A model generated the notes under the pieces. The model was given only the letters and a program-made list of their open reading frames with translations. It did no database searches and was not told the DNA's origin. Positions 55,875-62,980 of a DNA stretch of 64,000 bases are shown in pieces. Source of the DNA: Colwellia sp. (lineage in GTDB: Bacteria; Pseudomonadota; Gammaproteobacteria; Enterobacterales; Alteromonadaceae); NCBI GenBank assembly GCA_029938115.1, contig JAPYOP010000001.1, positions 62,001 to 126,000 on the forward strand, written 5' to 3'. Every line of letters begins with the position of its first letter. Within the stretch, counting starts at the first letter, position 1. The position numbers were made by a program, and so were the translations under genes.

Positions 55875-56786
55875 ATGAACCCTATCTATAAACAAAGAAT
55901 TTTAGCTGCGCTCGACTATATTGAGTCAAACTTAGCTCAGCCACTTAACTTAGATTTGATATCAAACCATTGTCATTTTTCACCGTTTCACTTCCATCGA
56001 GTTTTCAGTGGCGTTATGAATGAAACGTTGAACAGTTATGTAGGGCGAAAACGACTAGAAAAAGCCGTTAATTTATTAGTCTTTAGAAGGGAGCTTAATA
56101 TTACAAACATTGCGTTCGATTGTGGCTTCTCTTCCAGCGCTAACTTTTCAAAAGCGGTTAAAAAATATTTTGGCTATAGTCCTACAGAAATTCGCTCACC
56201 AAAACATGATGAGTTGCCAAGTTTAGGTGATATTTTTAGTAAATATGGCAAAAAATTCAATCCGAATGAGTTATATCCTACGGCAATAGACCCAATGTTG
56301 GAAAACGAGCATAAAATAAGTGTTGAAGTTAAGACGATAGGGCAAAAACGATTATGTAAGCTAGTATCACAAGGTGGCTATGAACCAGAGTCATTATTTG
56401 AAACGTGGGATACGTTGAGCCATTGGGCTGAACGTCAAGGCATACCCGAGGCGTCGCAATATAGGTTAGCTTGGTGTTTTGACAATCCGGCACTTACACC
56501 TGCTAATAAGTGCCGATATGAAGCATCAATAGAAATTGATAGCAAGATAGATGTTATTGAACCGTTCAGTATAATAAATTTACCAGAGGGAAAATATGCC
56601 GTGATATATGTTAAAGGCTCTCCCTATGATATAACTCAAGCACAAATATATTTGTTCAGTTTTTGGTTACCAAATAGTGGTTATGAACCAGATAACTTAC
56701 CCATGCTAGAGCGTTATTTAAATGACGTTAGAGTCGATGGCTTCCTAGAGTCAGAAATTATGATTAAGTTGAAAGTGCTAAGTTAA
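55875..56786 (+). CDS. AraC-family regulator with GyrI-like effector domain
   Basis: 303 residues. The N-terminal AraC DNA-binding domain has two helix-turn-helix units (LDLISNHCHFSPFHFHRVFS and ITNIAFDCGFSSSANFSKA, then KKYFGYSPTEIR). The C-terminal half is a GyrI-like small-molecule-binding domain (VEVKTIGQKRLCKLVSQGGY, LPEGKYAVIYVKGSPYDITQ). This is the Rob/SoxS-adjacent architecture often controlling drug or stress responses. The start is ATG 55875. It lies between the DUF1330 gene (divergent) and the GntR gene. A direct role in hydroxyproline use is not indicated. Confidence 0.88.
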   Translation: MNPIYKQRILAALDYIESNLAQPLNLDLISNHCHFSPFHFHRVFSGVMNETLNSYVGRKRLEKAVNLLVFRRELNITNIAFDCGFSSSANFSKAVKKYFGYSPTEIRSPKHDELPSLGDIFSKYGKKFNPNELYPTAIDPMLENEHKISVEVKTIGQKRLCKLVSQGGYEPESLFETWDTLSHWAERQGIPEASQYRLAWCFDNPALTPANKCRYEASIEIDSKIDVIEPFSIINLPEGKYAVIYVKGSPYDITQAQIYLFSFWLPNSGYEPDNLPMLERYLNDVRVDGFLESEIMIKLKVLS

Positions 56787-56813
56787 GGAAAACCAAATTT
56801 AAGCCTGCACACC

Positions 56814-57482
56814 TTAAGCGTTACTCGCTTCTCGCTGTACTAAAAATGCTTTGATTTCATCACGAGAACTTAGGATATGTTGTTTTAATTTCGCAACAGC
56901 ATTGTTAGTATCTCGTGCCTGACAAAAAGCTAAAAGCTCTGCATGTTCAGGACCTGCTTTTGAAATACCGCCAGCCCATAATAAATGCATACGAATATAG
57001 CGGTCGGCATTTTTGTTTAGAATATTAACTAAATCTGCTGTTTGAGGGCGTTTTGCCCCAGAGTATAAACAGTTATGAAATTCAGAGTTTAACTCACTCC
57101 AAGTATTGGCTGCATTCTCTTTACCTAAGGCACTGTCAAGGTTTGCAAGAATATCGGCTGCTTGAGCAAGGGCATCATCAGTAATATCCACTAATGAAGC
57201 GGCTAGTAAATCCCCTTCAATCATTGCTCTTAGTTCAAATAACTCATCTACTTGATCAAGATTAAGCTCGGTAGCACTCGCACCTTTATGGGGCTCAAAT
57301 GAAACTAAACCTTCAGCTTCAAGTTGCAATAAAGCTTCCCTAACAGGAATTCGGCTAACATTTAACTCTTCGGCTAAAGCGGCTTGGCGTAATGGTTGTC
57401 CGGCAACAATTTCACCGCTAAGTATCTTTTCTCTTAATATTTCAACAACTAACTGTGTTCTGGTTTTATATTCTATTACCAT
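56814..57482 (-). CDS. GntR/FCD-family regulator, probable hydroxyproline regulator
   Basis: Winged-helix GntR N-terminus (VVEILREKILSGEIVAGQPL, LAEELNVSRIPVREALLQLE) and a helical FCD ligand domain with metal-type ligand positions (ELRAMIEGDLLAA, NSEFHNCLYSG, HAELLAFC). The frame opens at 57536, but ATG 57482 (MVIEYKTRTQL) is the usual GntR start. The upstream part would overlap the operator-like ATTTTATACAAT at 57511-57522. It sits directly beside the hydroxyproline operon. GntR/FCD proteins commonly bind TTGTATACAA-type palindromes, like those found before four units here. About 222 residues. Confidence 0.87.
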   Translation of the reverse strand: MVIEYKTRTQLVVEILREKILSGEIVAGQPLRQAALAEELNVSRIPVREALLQLEAEGLVSFEPHKGASATELNLDQVDELFELRAMIEGDLLAASLVDITDDALAQAADILANLDSALGKENAANTWSELNSEFHNCLYSGAKRPQTADLVNILNKNADRYIRMHLLWAGGISKAGPEHAELLAFCQARDTNNAVAKLKQHILSSRDEIKAFLVQREASNA

Positions 57483-57510
57483 TGTATTTTGCCATATATT
57501 ACGATTGCTT

Positions 57511-57522
57511 ATTTTATACAAT
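57511..57522. promoter_or_regulatory. GntR-type operator-like site before gntR
   Basis: ATTTTATACAAT differs by one base from ATTGTATACAAT. It lies about 30 bases upstream of the preferred gntR start, a position suiting autoregulation. Confidence 0.45.
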
Positions 57523-57545
57523 CTATTATAAGGCAATTAACAATG

Positions 57546-57575
57546 AAAAAAAGGATTAAGAAAAAATCTTAATCC
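57546..57575 (-). terminator. Terminator of the 4-hydroxyproline operon
   Basis: On the reverse strand, GGATTAAGA-TTTTT-TCTTAATCC, a perfect 9-bp stem followed by seven T. It lies after the aldehyde dehydrogenase gene and separates it from gntR. Confidence 0.85.
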
Positions 57576-57612
57576 AATATATGTCAAACTGAAGTTTTCT
57601 CACTTTATATGG

Positions 57613-59157
57613 TTAGGTTTGTAATGCTTTTGGCAGCAAAGCCTGAGGCATATTTTGATAACAAATAGGGCGTTGAAAACGTTTGATTGCTTCGCTACCA
57701 ACAGATGTAGTTCTGAGGGCTGTTGACGCCGGGAATGGACCGCCATGATTCATAGAAGCACACACTTCAACTCCTGTAGGCATTTGGTTGTAGATTAAAC
57801 GACCAACTTTATGCGCTAATGTTTGCGCTAATGTTGCAGATAAATCTAAATCAGCGTCAAGGGCATGAATACTCGCGGTTAAATTACCCGTTAGCAATTC
57901 TGTTAATTTCATCATTTGGTCAAAATCATCACAACGAACAATTAAAGCACTAAAACCGAATAACTCCTCGTGCAGCTCAGGCGTGTTTTCATAAGTAGCA
58001 AAGTCAGTAGCAAATAACGCGGCTGAACAATCTTGCTCTCTACCGGATAAGCCCATTGCAAGTAACTCAACGCCTGCAACGGCTTTACGAGCTGCAACTG
58101 CATCATTATAAGATTTACACATTGCAGGCGTTAGCATTACGCCGGCAGTTTGTTCGCCTAATGATTGTGTTGCTGCGTCAATAAAGGTTTGATAATTACT
58201 ATTAGACTCTTTTCCTTTTTCACTGCCAATAACAACCCAAAGCCCCGGACTTGTACAAAATTGTCCTTGCCCCATCACTAAAGAGCCGACTAAACCTTGC
58301 GCTATAGCTTGAGTATCTTGTGCTAATTTTTCTGGCATAACATACTGAGGGTTAATGCTGCCCAGTTCACCATAAAAAGGAATTGGCTCAGGACGTTGAT
58401 TCATTTGTGCTTGTAAAATCATCCCCACACGTTCAGAGCCGGTAAAACCAATAGCTTTAACTTTTGGATGCGTTACTATTTGGCTGGCTACTGTATATTT
58501 TTTTCCTTGAATAAGTGAAAAAACACCTTTGTCGATATCGCAAATTTCAATGGCTGCTAATATGGCTTGGGCAACTAGTTCTGCTGTCGCTGGGTGAGCC
58601 GCATGGGCTTTCATTACGACAGGACAACCTGCAGCAAGCGCTGAAGCGGTATCACCACCAGCGGTTGAAAATGCCAAAGGAAAGTTACTCGCGGCAAATA
58701 CGCCCACTACACCTAAAGGTAAATATCCTAAGCGAGTATCTGGTTTTGGTAATGGTTGACGATCATTATCAGCTAAGTCAATAACAGCTTGGTATTCACC
58801 ACTTTCTAATAAGTTGGCAAATAAACCGAGTTGATTAACGGTACGACCTCGCTCGCCTTGAATTCGCATGGCAGGTAAACCCGTTTCAGCACAGGCTGTT
58901 TCAATTAACTCATCACCAAGGGCATTGATTTGATCGCCAATAGTACGTAAAAATTGAGCACGTTTTTCAGGGATAAGTTGGCTGTATGAAGCAAAAGCCT
59001 CATTAGCGCGGTTAATAGCCGTGTTAACTTCAATTTCTGTGGCATCTGCAAAAGTCGTGCTCATCGCTTGATGACTTTGAGCGTCAAAGGCAGTAAAGCC
59101 ATTGGTCGTTTCGCCAGTCCACTGACCCGCGATTAAATTTTTACCTGTGATAGTCAT
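57613..59157 (-). CDS. 2-oxoglutarate semialdehyde dehydrogenase
   Basis: NAD(P)-dependent aldehyde dehydrogenase of 514 residues. Catalytic Cys is in GQGQFCTSPG, the general-base Glu in FYGELGSINP, the cofactor loop in GFTGSERVGM, and ASNFPLAFSTAGGD near the N-terminus. The sequence is of the alpha-ketoglutarate semialdehyde (2,5-dioxovalerate) dehydrogenase type. In this operon it would perform the last step of trans-4-hydroxyproline catabolism, giving 2-oxoglutarate. Gap to the upstream epimerase gene is 23 bases. Confidence 0.88.
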   Translation of the reverse strand: MTITGKNLIAGQWTGETTNGFTAFDAQSHQAMSTTFADATEIEVNTAINRANEAFASYSQLIPEKRAQFLRTIGDQINALGDELIETACAETGLPAMRIQGERGRTVNQLGLFANLLESGEYQAVIDLADNDRQPLPKPDTRLGYLPLGVVGVFAASNFPLAFSTAGGDTASALAAGCPVVMKAHAAHPATAELVAQAILAAIEICDIDKGVFSLIQGKKYTVASQIVTHPKVKAIGFTGSERVGMILQAQMNQRPEPIPFYGELGSINPQYVMPEKLAQDTQAIAQGLVGSLVMGQGQFCTSPGLWVVIGSEKGKESNSNYQTFIDAATQSLGEQTAGVMLTPAMCKSYNDAVAARKAVAGVELLAMGLSGREQDCSAALFATDFATYENTPELHEELFGFSALIVRCDDFDQMMKLTELLTGNLTASIHALDADLDLSATLAQTLAHKVGRLIYNQMPTGVEVCASMNHGGPFPASTALRTTSVGSEAIKRFQRPICYQNMPQALLPKALQT

Positions 59158-59180
59158 ATTTCTTCCTAATATAAAATTTA

Positions 59181-60194
59181 TTACTTAACGACAAAGCCAA
59201 AGGCGTATGGATCATCGTCATCAATGGTGATGCAGTTTTTACCAAAAACTCGCGCCCAACCTTCAATACTTGGCATGATGGCTGGTATATTTCCAGTAGC
59301 AGAATGTAACTCTATTACTTGTTCAATTTTTCCGACAAACTGGCTACCGATATAGCTTTCGTGCACAAAACGATCGCCAAGTTTCAATTCTCCTCTAGCG
59401 TACAGTTGAGCCATTCTAGCGCTAGTACCCGTACCACAAGGGGATCTATCGATGGCTTTATCGCCATAAAATACTGCGTTGGCAGCATCAGAGTCTTGAG
59501 TTTGAGGTTTTCCTGTCCATAACACGTGAGAAATACCATTAACACTTGCATCGTTTGGATGAATACAAGTGAGTGCTTTATTGGCAGCATTTCGCACAAT
59601 CGAACTCCAGTGCAGAATTTTTTCAGATGACCATTGGTCAATGCCGGGAAAGTTTTCCTGTGGTTCAACAATGACATAAAAATTACCACCGTAAGAAACA
59701 TCTACTTTTAAGCAGCCAAGAACTGGAATAGTTAACATGACATCACGGTGAGCTAAATAAGAAGCCACATTAAAAATTTTAACGGCCGTAATTTTTTCAT
59801 CTTGCTGTTGATATTCAACCGAAATCTGCCCTGCAGGAACATCAATAGTTAACTTGCCCTGGATTTGGGGGGTTAATAAGCCATTTTCGAGAGCAGCTGT
59901 AATCGCACCAATGGTGCCGTGACCACACATTGGTAAACAGCCAGATGTTTCAATAAAAAGGATTGATGCATCGCTACCTTTGCTACAAGGTGGATATAAA
60001 AAGGCGCCAGACATCATGTCATGACCACGAGGTTCAAACATTAAACCTTGACGGATCCAGTCATAGTTTTCCATGAAATCAAGCCGTTTATCACTCATGG
60101 TTTTTCCCTTTAAATTAGGGTGACCACTAGTGACTAAACGAACAGGATTTCCGCAGGTGTGGGCATCAAAACAGAAGAACGTGCCTTTAATCAT
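59181..60194 (-). CDS. 4-hydroxyproline 2-epimerase
   Basis: Proline racemase superfamily protein of 337 residues with both catalytic Cys: LPMCGHGTIGAI and DRSPCGTGTSARMAQL. The Cys/Cys pair separates it from the Cys/Thr dehydratase at 51000. Such enzymes interconvert trans-4-hydroxy-L-proline and cis-4-hydroxy-D-proline, the first step of the pathway. CFDAHTCGNPVRLVTSGHPN at the N-terminus is typical. It is flanked by the deaminase (32 bases upstream) and the semialdehyde dehydrogenase, matching known hydroxyproline operons. Proline racemase activity is the main alternative but context argues against it. Confidence 0.9.
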   Translation of the reverse strand: MIKGTFFCFDAHTCGNPVRLVTSGHPNLKGKTMSDKRLDFMENYDWIRQGLMFEPRGHDMMSGAFLYPPCSKGSDASILFIETSGCLPMCGHGTIGAITAALENGLLTPQIQGKLTIDVPAGQISVEYQQQDEKITAVKIFNVASYLAHRDVMLTIPVLGCLKVDVSYGGNFYVIVEPQENFPGIDQWSSEKILHWSSIVRNAANKALTCIHPNDASVNGISHVLWTGKPQTQDSDAANAVFYGDKAIDRSPCGTGTSARMAQLYARGELKLGDRFVHESYIGSQFVGKIEQVIELHSATGNIPAIMPSIEGWARVFGKNCITIDDDDPYAFGFVVK

Positions 60195-60225
60195 AGCTGT
60201 GATTATCCATTAGAATCGCGTGTTA

Positions 60226-61140
60226 TTAATCAAGGTTAAATTTGCTCAAATTGATACGATTGTCATTGGCTTCGTTGAAAATTCGCTCAACGTTTTTACG
60301 CTCTTCTCCTATTAATGGCATGCGTGGTGCGCGAGTTAATTCACTACCCCGACCTGCAAGTTGCTCACATAATTTAATGCATTGCACCAGTTTTGGCACA
60401 GTGTCTAAACGTAATAATGGCAAAAACCAGCGCCAAATTTCTAAGGCTTCAACATAGCGGCCTTGTTTGGCTAGTTGATATATAGCGACAGACTCTTTTG
60501 GAAAAACATTGGTTAAGCCCGAAATCCAACCAGTACAACCTAGCATCAAAGATTCGAGGGCAATGTCATCAACGCCGCCAAAAATAATAAAACGATCACC
60601 AAAAGCAGAGTAAAGTTCAGAAATACGTCGGGTATCTTCAGTCGCTTCTTTAATGGAGACAATATTCTTTTCTGCGGCAAGCATTTTCATGCCTTCTATG
60701 CCAACATCTACACCGTAAGTTACGGGGTTGTTGTAGATCATAATTGGCAAGTTACAGTTACGCGCAATTTGTTGGTAATGATGAATTGCCTCGCTTTCAT
60801 CTGATTTGTAAATCATGCCAGGAAGTACCATTAACCCGTCAATGCCTACTTCTTCACAAGCTTGAGAGAATTCAATAGCAAATTGTGTTGATGTTTCAGC
60901 CACACCAGAAAGCACAGGTACACGACCAGCAACCACTTCTTTAACTGCTTTTAAAATAGCTATTTTTTCTGTACAGGTATGCGAGGCATTTTCGCCTACT
61001 GTGCCTAAGGCGATGATGCCATCAACCCCTTCATTAATGATGGTATCAATCATTTTTTGTGTGGCTGCAAAATTAATAGATAAGTCATCGTTGTATTGGG
61101 TGGTTACTGCGGGGTAAACACCTTGCCAGTTTACAGTCAT
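60226..61140 (-). CDS. 1-pyrroline-4-hydroxy-2-carboxylate deaminase
   Basis: Class I aldolase-like (DapA/NAL superfamily) lyase of 304 residues. Schiff-base Lys is in VSIKEATEDT, the conserved Tyr in IMIYNNPVTYG, and the phosphate-loop-like GTVGENASHT near the N-terminus. In hydroxyproline operons this family deaminates 1-pyrroline-4-hydroxy-2-carboxylate to 2-oxoglutarate semialdehyde. A dihydrodipicolinate synthase role is unlikely here. First gene of the reverse operon, divergent from the D-hydroxyproline dehydrogenase gene; the perfect palindrome at 61200 lies between the two. Confidence 0.88.
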   Translation of the reverse strand: MTVNWQGVYPAVTTQYNDDLSINFAATQKMIDTIINEGVDGIIALGTVGENASHTCTEKIAILKAVKEVVAGRVPVLSGVAETSTQFAIEFSQACEEVGIDGLMVLPGMIYKSDESEAIHHYQQIARNCNLPIMIYNNPVTYGVDVGIEGMKMLAAEKNIVSIKEATEDTRRISELYSAFGDRFIIFGGVDDIALESLMLGCTGWISGLTNVFPKESVAIYQLAKQGRYVEALEIWRWFLPLLRLDTVPKLVQCIKLCEQLAGRGSELTRAPRMPLIGEERKNVERIFNEANDNRINLSKFNLD

Positions 61141-61199
61141 AAAATTCTCATTTCCAAAAAGTTAAAAGCTAGTAAAAGTATCACTAGTAAGAGTTGGGT

Positions 61200-61215
61200 A
61201 TATTGTATACAATAT
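61200..61215. promoter_or_regulatory. Perfect 16-bp GntR-type operator in the divergent hydroxyproline promoter
   Basis: ATATTGTATACAATAT is a perfect palindrome, 60 bases before the deaminase gene (reverse) and 75 before the dehydrogenase gene (forward). It is the best instance of the motif also seen near 46523, 53931 and 57511. Confidence 0.7.
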
Positions 61216-61289
61216 TATTTCTGTTGCAAGTAATAAGTTAATACTTAGTATGTCTAATAGTTAATCTATTGGTTAATAAGGTAAAATAA

Positions 61290-62594
61290 ATGTTATTGAA
61301 ACAAGGTGCTCCCTTAAATGAGGCTTTAGGTGCTAAAAAAGTTGCGGTAATTGGCGCAGGTATTGTTGGAGTAAATTGTGCCTTAGCACTACAAATGGCC
61401 GGTTATCAAGTTACTTTAATAGATAAGCAAGGCATTGGTGAAGGCTGTTCTAAAGCTAATGCTGGACATTTTGCCACTGAGCAAGTTTTTCCACTTGGTG
61501 ATCCATCCTTGCTATTAGCATTACCGAAAATGTTACTGGATCCATTAGGACCAATAGCACTTTCACCAAAGCATTTTTTTAAGGCTATTCCTTGGTTTAT
61601 GCAGTTTTTTAATAATATGCGTAAGAACAAAAGAGTAAGTAATAGTGCAGCAATTAAAGCGTTGAATAAGCATGCTATTGAATACTATAAGCCATTATTG
61701 CAAGCAGCGAATGCTGAACATTTGTTAATTAGCAAAGGCTCCTTATTGGTGTTTGAAAAAACAAAACATAGTGATGTTATGGCAATACATCAGCATTATC
61801 AGCAAGCAGGCATAAAAGTTAAGTTATTAAATAGAGCACAAGTCTTAGACGTAGAGCCTAATTTACATGCCAACATAAACTATGCATTATTTTTTACTGA
61901 AGTTGCACACACAGGTAATCCCTCTCACATTTGCATTACTCTGGCTGATTACGCAAAAAGTTTAGGCATGGTGTATCAGCAATCAGCGGTTGAGAGTATA
62001 AACCAAAATATATCCTCAATTGTTGTAAGCACCACGACTGAACAGTTAAGGTTTGATCAATGTGTTGTCGCTACGGGGGCTTGGTCAAAAAACTTGTTAA
62101 AAGGGCTTGGGTATTCACTGCCCATTGAAGCAGAGCGGGGTTATAGCCTAAGTTTGGCGTTGGGGAAAAATGAACAACCACTACTGTCTCGACCGGTAGC
62201 ATCGGCAGAGCGAAAATTCATCATTACGCCTATGGAAAATATGCTGAGATTATCAGGCACGGTTGAATATGCAGGGCTAGATGCAAAAGCAAATAATAAG
62301 CGCGCAGATTTGTTGTTAAAAAATGCAGAGTCAGTGCTGAGTAAATTACCAGAACCAGTATCTGCAAATAATAATGAAAAGAATGAGCGTTGGATGGGGT
62401 GTCGTCCTTCATTACCCGATTCATTACCCGTGATCTGCCAAGCGCCACATCACGATAAAGTGTTTTTTGCTTTAGGGCATCAACATTTAGGACTAACCCA
62501 AGGCGCAATTACCGGAAAATTAATTGAGCAACTGGTGAGTAAACAAACGACAGATATAGATGTTACCCCCTTTTGCATAAGTCGGTTTAATTAA
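61290..62594 (+). CDS. FAD-dependent D-hydroxyproline dehydrogenase (DadA-like)
   Basis: 434-residue flavoprotein with an N-terminal FAD-binding Rossmann motif (KVAVIGAGIVGVNCALAL, then MAGYQVTLIDKQ) and a C-terminal GHQHLGLTQGAITGKLI, as in D-amino acid dehydrogenases. In the trans-4-hydroxyproline pathway such an enzyme oxidises cis-4-hydroxy-D-proline, made by the epimerase, to 1-pyrroline-4-hydroxy-2-carboxylate and feeds electrons to the respiratory chain. The start is ATG 61290; TAAGGTAAAAT upstream is a modest ribosome site. Divergent from the rest of the pathway across a shared operator. Confidence 0.87.
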   Translation: MLLKQGAPLNEALGAKKVAVIGAGIVGVNCALALQMAGYQVTLIDKQGIGEGCSKANAGHFATEQVFPLGDPSLLLALPKMLLDPLGPIALSPKHFFKAIPWFMQFFNNMRKNKRVSNSAAIKALNKHAIEYYKPLLQAANAEHLLISKGSLLVFEKTKHSDVMAIHQHYQQAGIKVKLLNRAQVLDVEPNLHANINYALFFTEVAHTGNPSHICITLADYAKSLGMVYQQSAVESINQNISSIVVSTTTEQLRFDQCVVATGAWSKNLLKGLGYSLPIEAERGYSLSLALGKNEQPLLSRPVASAERKFIITPMENMLRLSGTVEYAGLDAKANNKRADLLLKNAESVLSKLPEPVSANNNEKNERWMGCRPSLPDSLPVICQAPHHDKVFFALGHQHLGLTQGAITGKLIEQLVSKQTTDIDVTPFCISRFN

Positions 62595-62712
62595 TCCTGC
62601 CATTATTCAGTTCATGGCGCACAATTTGCTTTCATTTATGATAAGAAATAAACAGCATGCTAGTGTCAATATTTTACCGAATTATTGACACCTTTGTTTG
62701 AAGGAAATCATA

Positions 62713-62967
62713 ATGCCAGTAAAAGATGAAGCTATCATGAAAAGTATCCAAAACCTTTCATTGTCCTTGTCAACAGCACAGTTAGATCAATTTGTCACCG
62801 TAATCGAATCACTGGCAGATTTATTACAAACAGCGAATAAAGATACTGAAAAAGCTTATCGAATGTATTTAAATTCTATTCAATCATCACAAGAACAAAC
62901 TTATATAAACGCGCAAACTGCTTCTGTTTATTACGACACAACCAATGTTGTGCCACTTAAACATTAA
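62713..62967 (+). CDS. Small conserved-looking protein of unknown function
   Basis: 84 residues from ATG 62713, 5 bases after AAGGAAATC. Predicted helical, with an amphipathic Leu/Ser-rich first half (IMKSIQNLSLSLSTAQLDQF) and a polar C-terminus. No Cys, no membrane segment, no recognised domain. It lies between the D-hydroxyproline dehydrogenase and a convergent M24 peptidase gene, 118 bases after the former. The good ribosome site supports it as a real gene. Function unknown. Confidence 0.5.
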   Translation: MPVKDEAIMKSIQNLSLSLSTAQLDQFVTVIESLADLLQTANKDTEKAYRMYLNSIQSSQEQTYINAQTASVYYDTTNVVPLKH

Positions 62968-62980
62968 AAGAAAATGTCGT

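Noticed and set aside
60226-61140. Dihydrodipicolinate synthase (dapA)
   Set aside because: The fold and Schiff-base Lys are shared, but the operon with epimerase and semialdehyde dehydrogenase fits the hydroxyproline deaminase far better.
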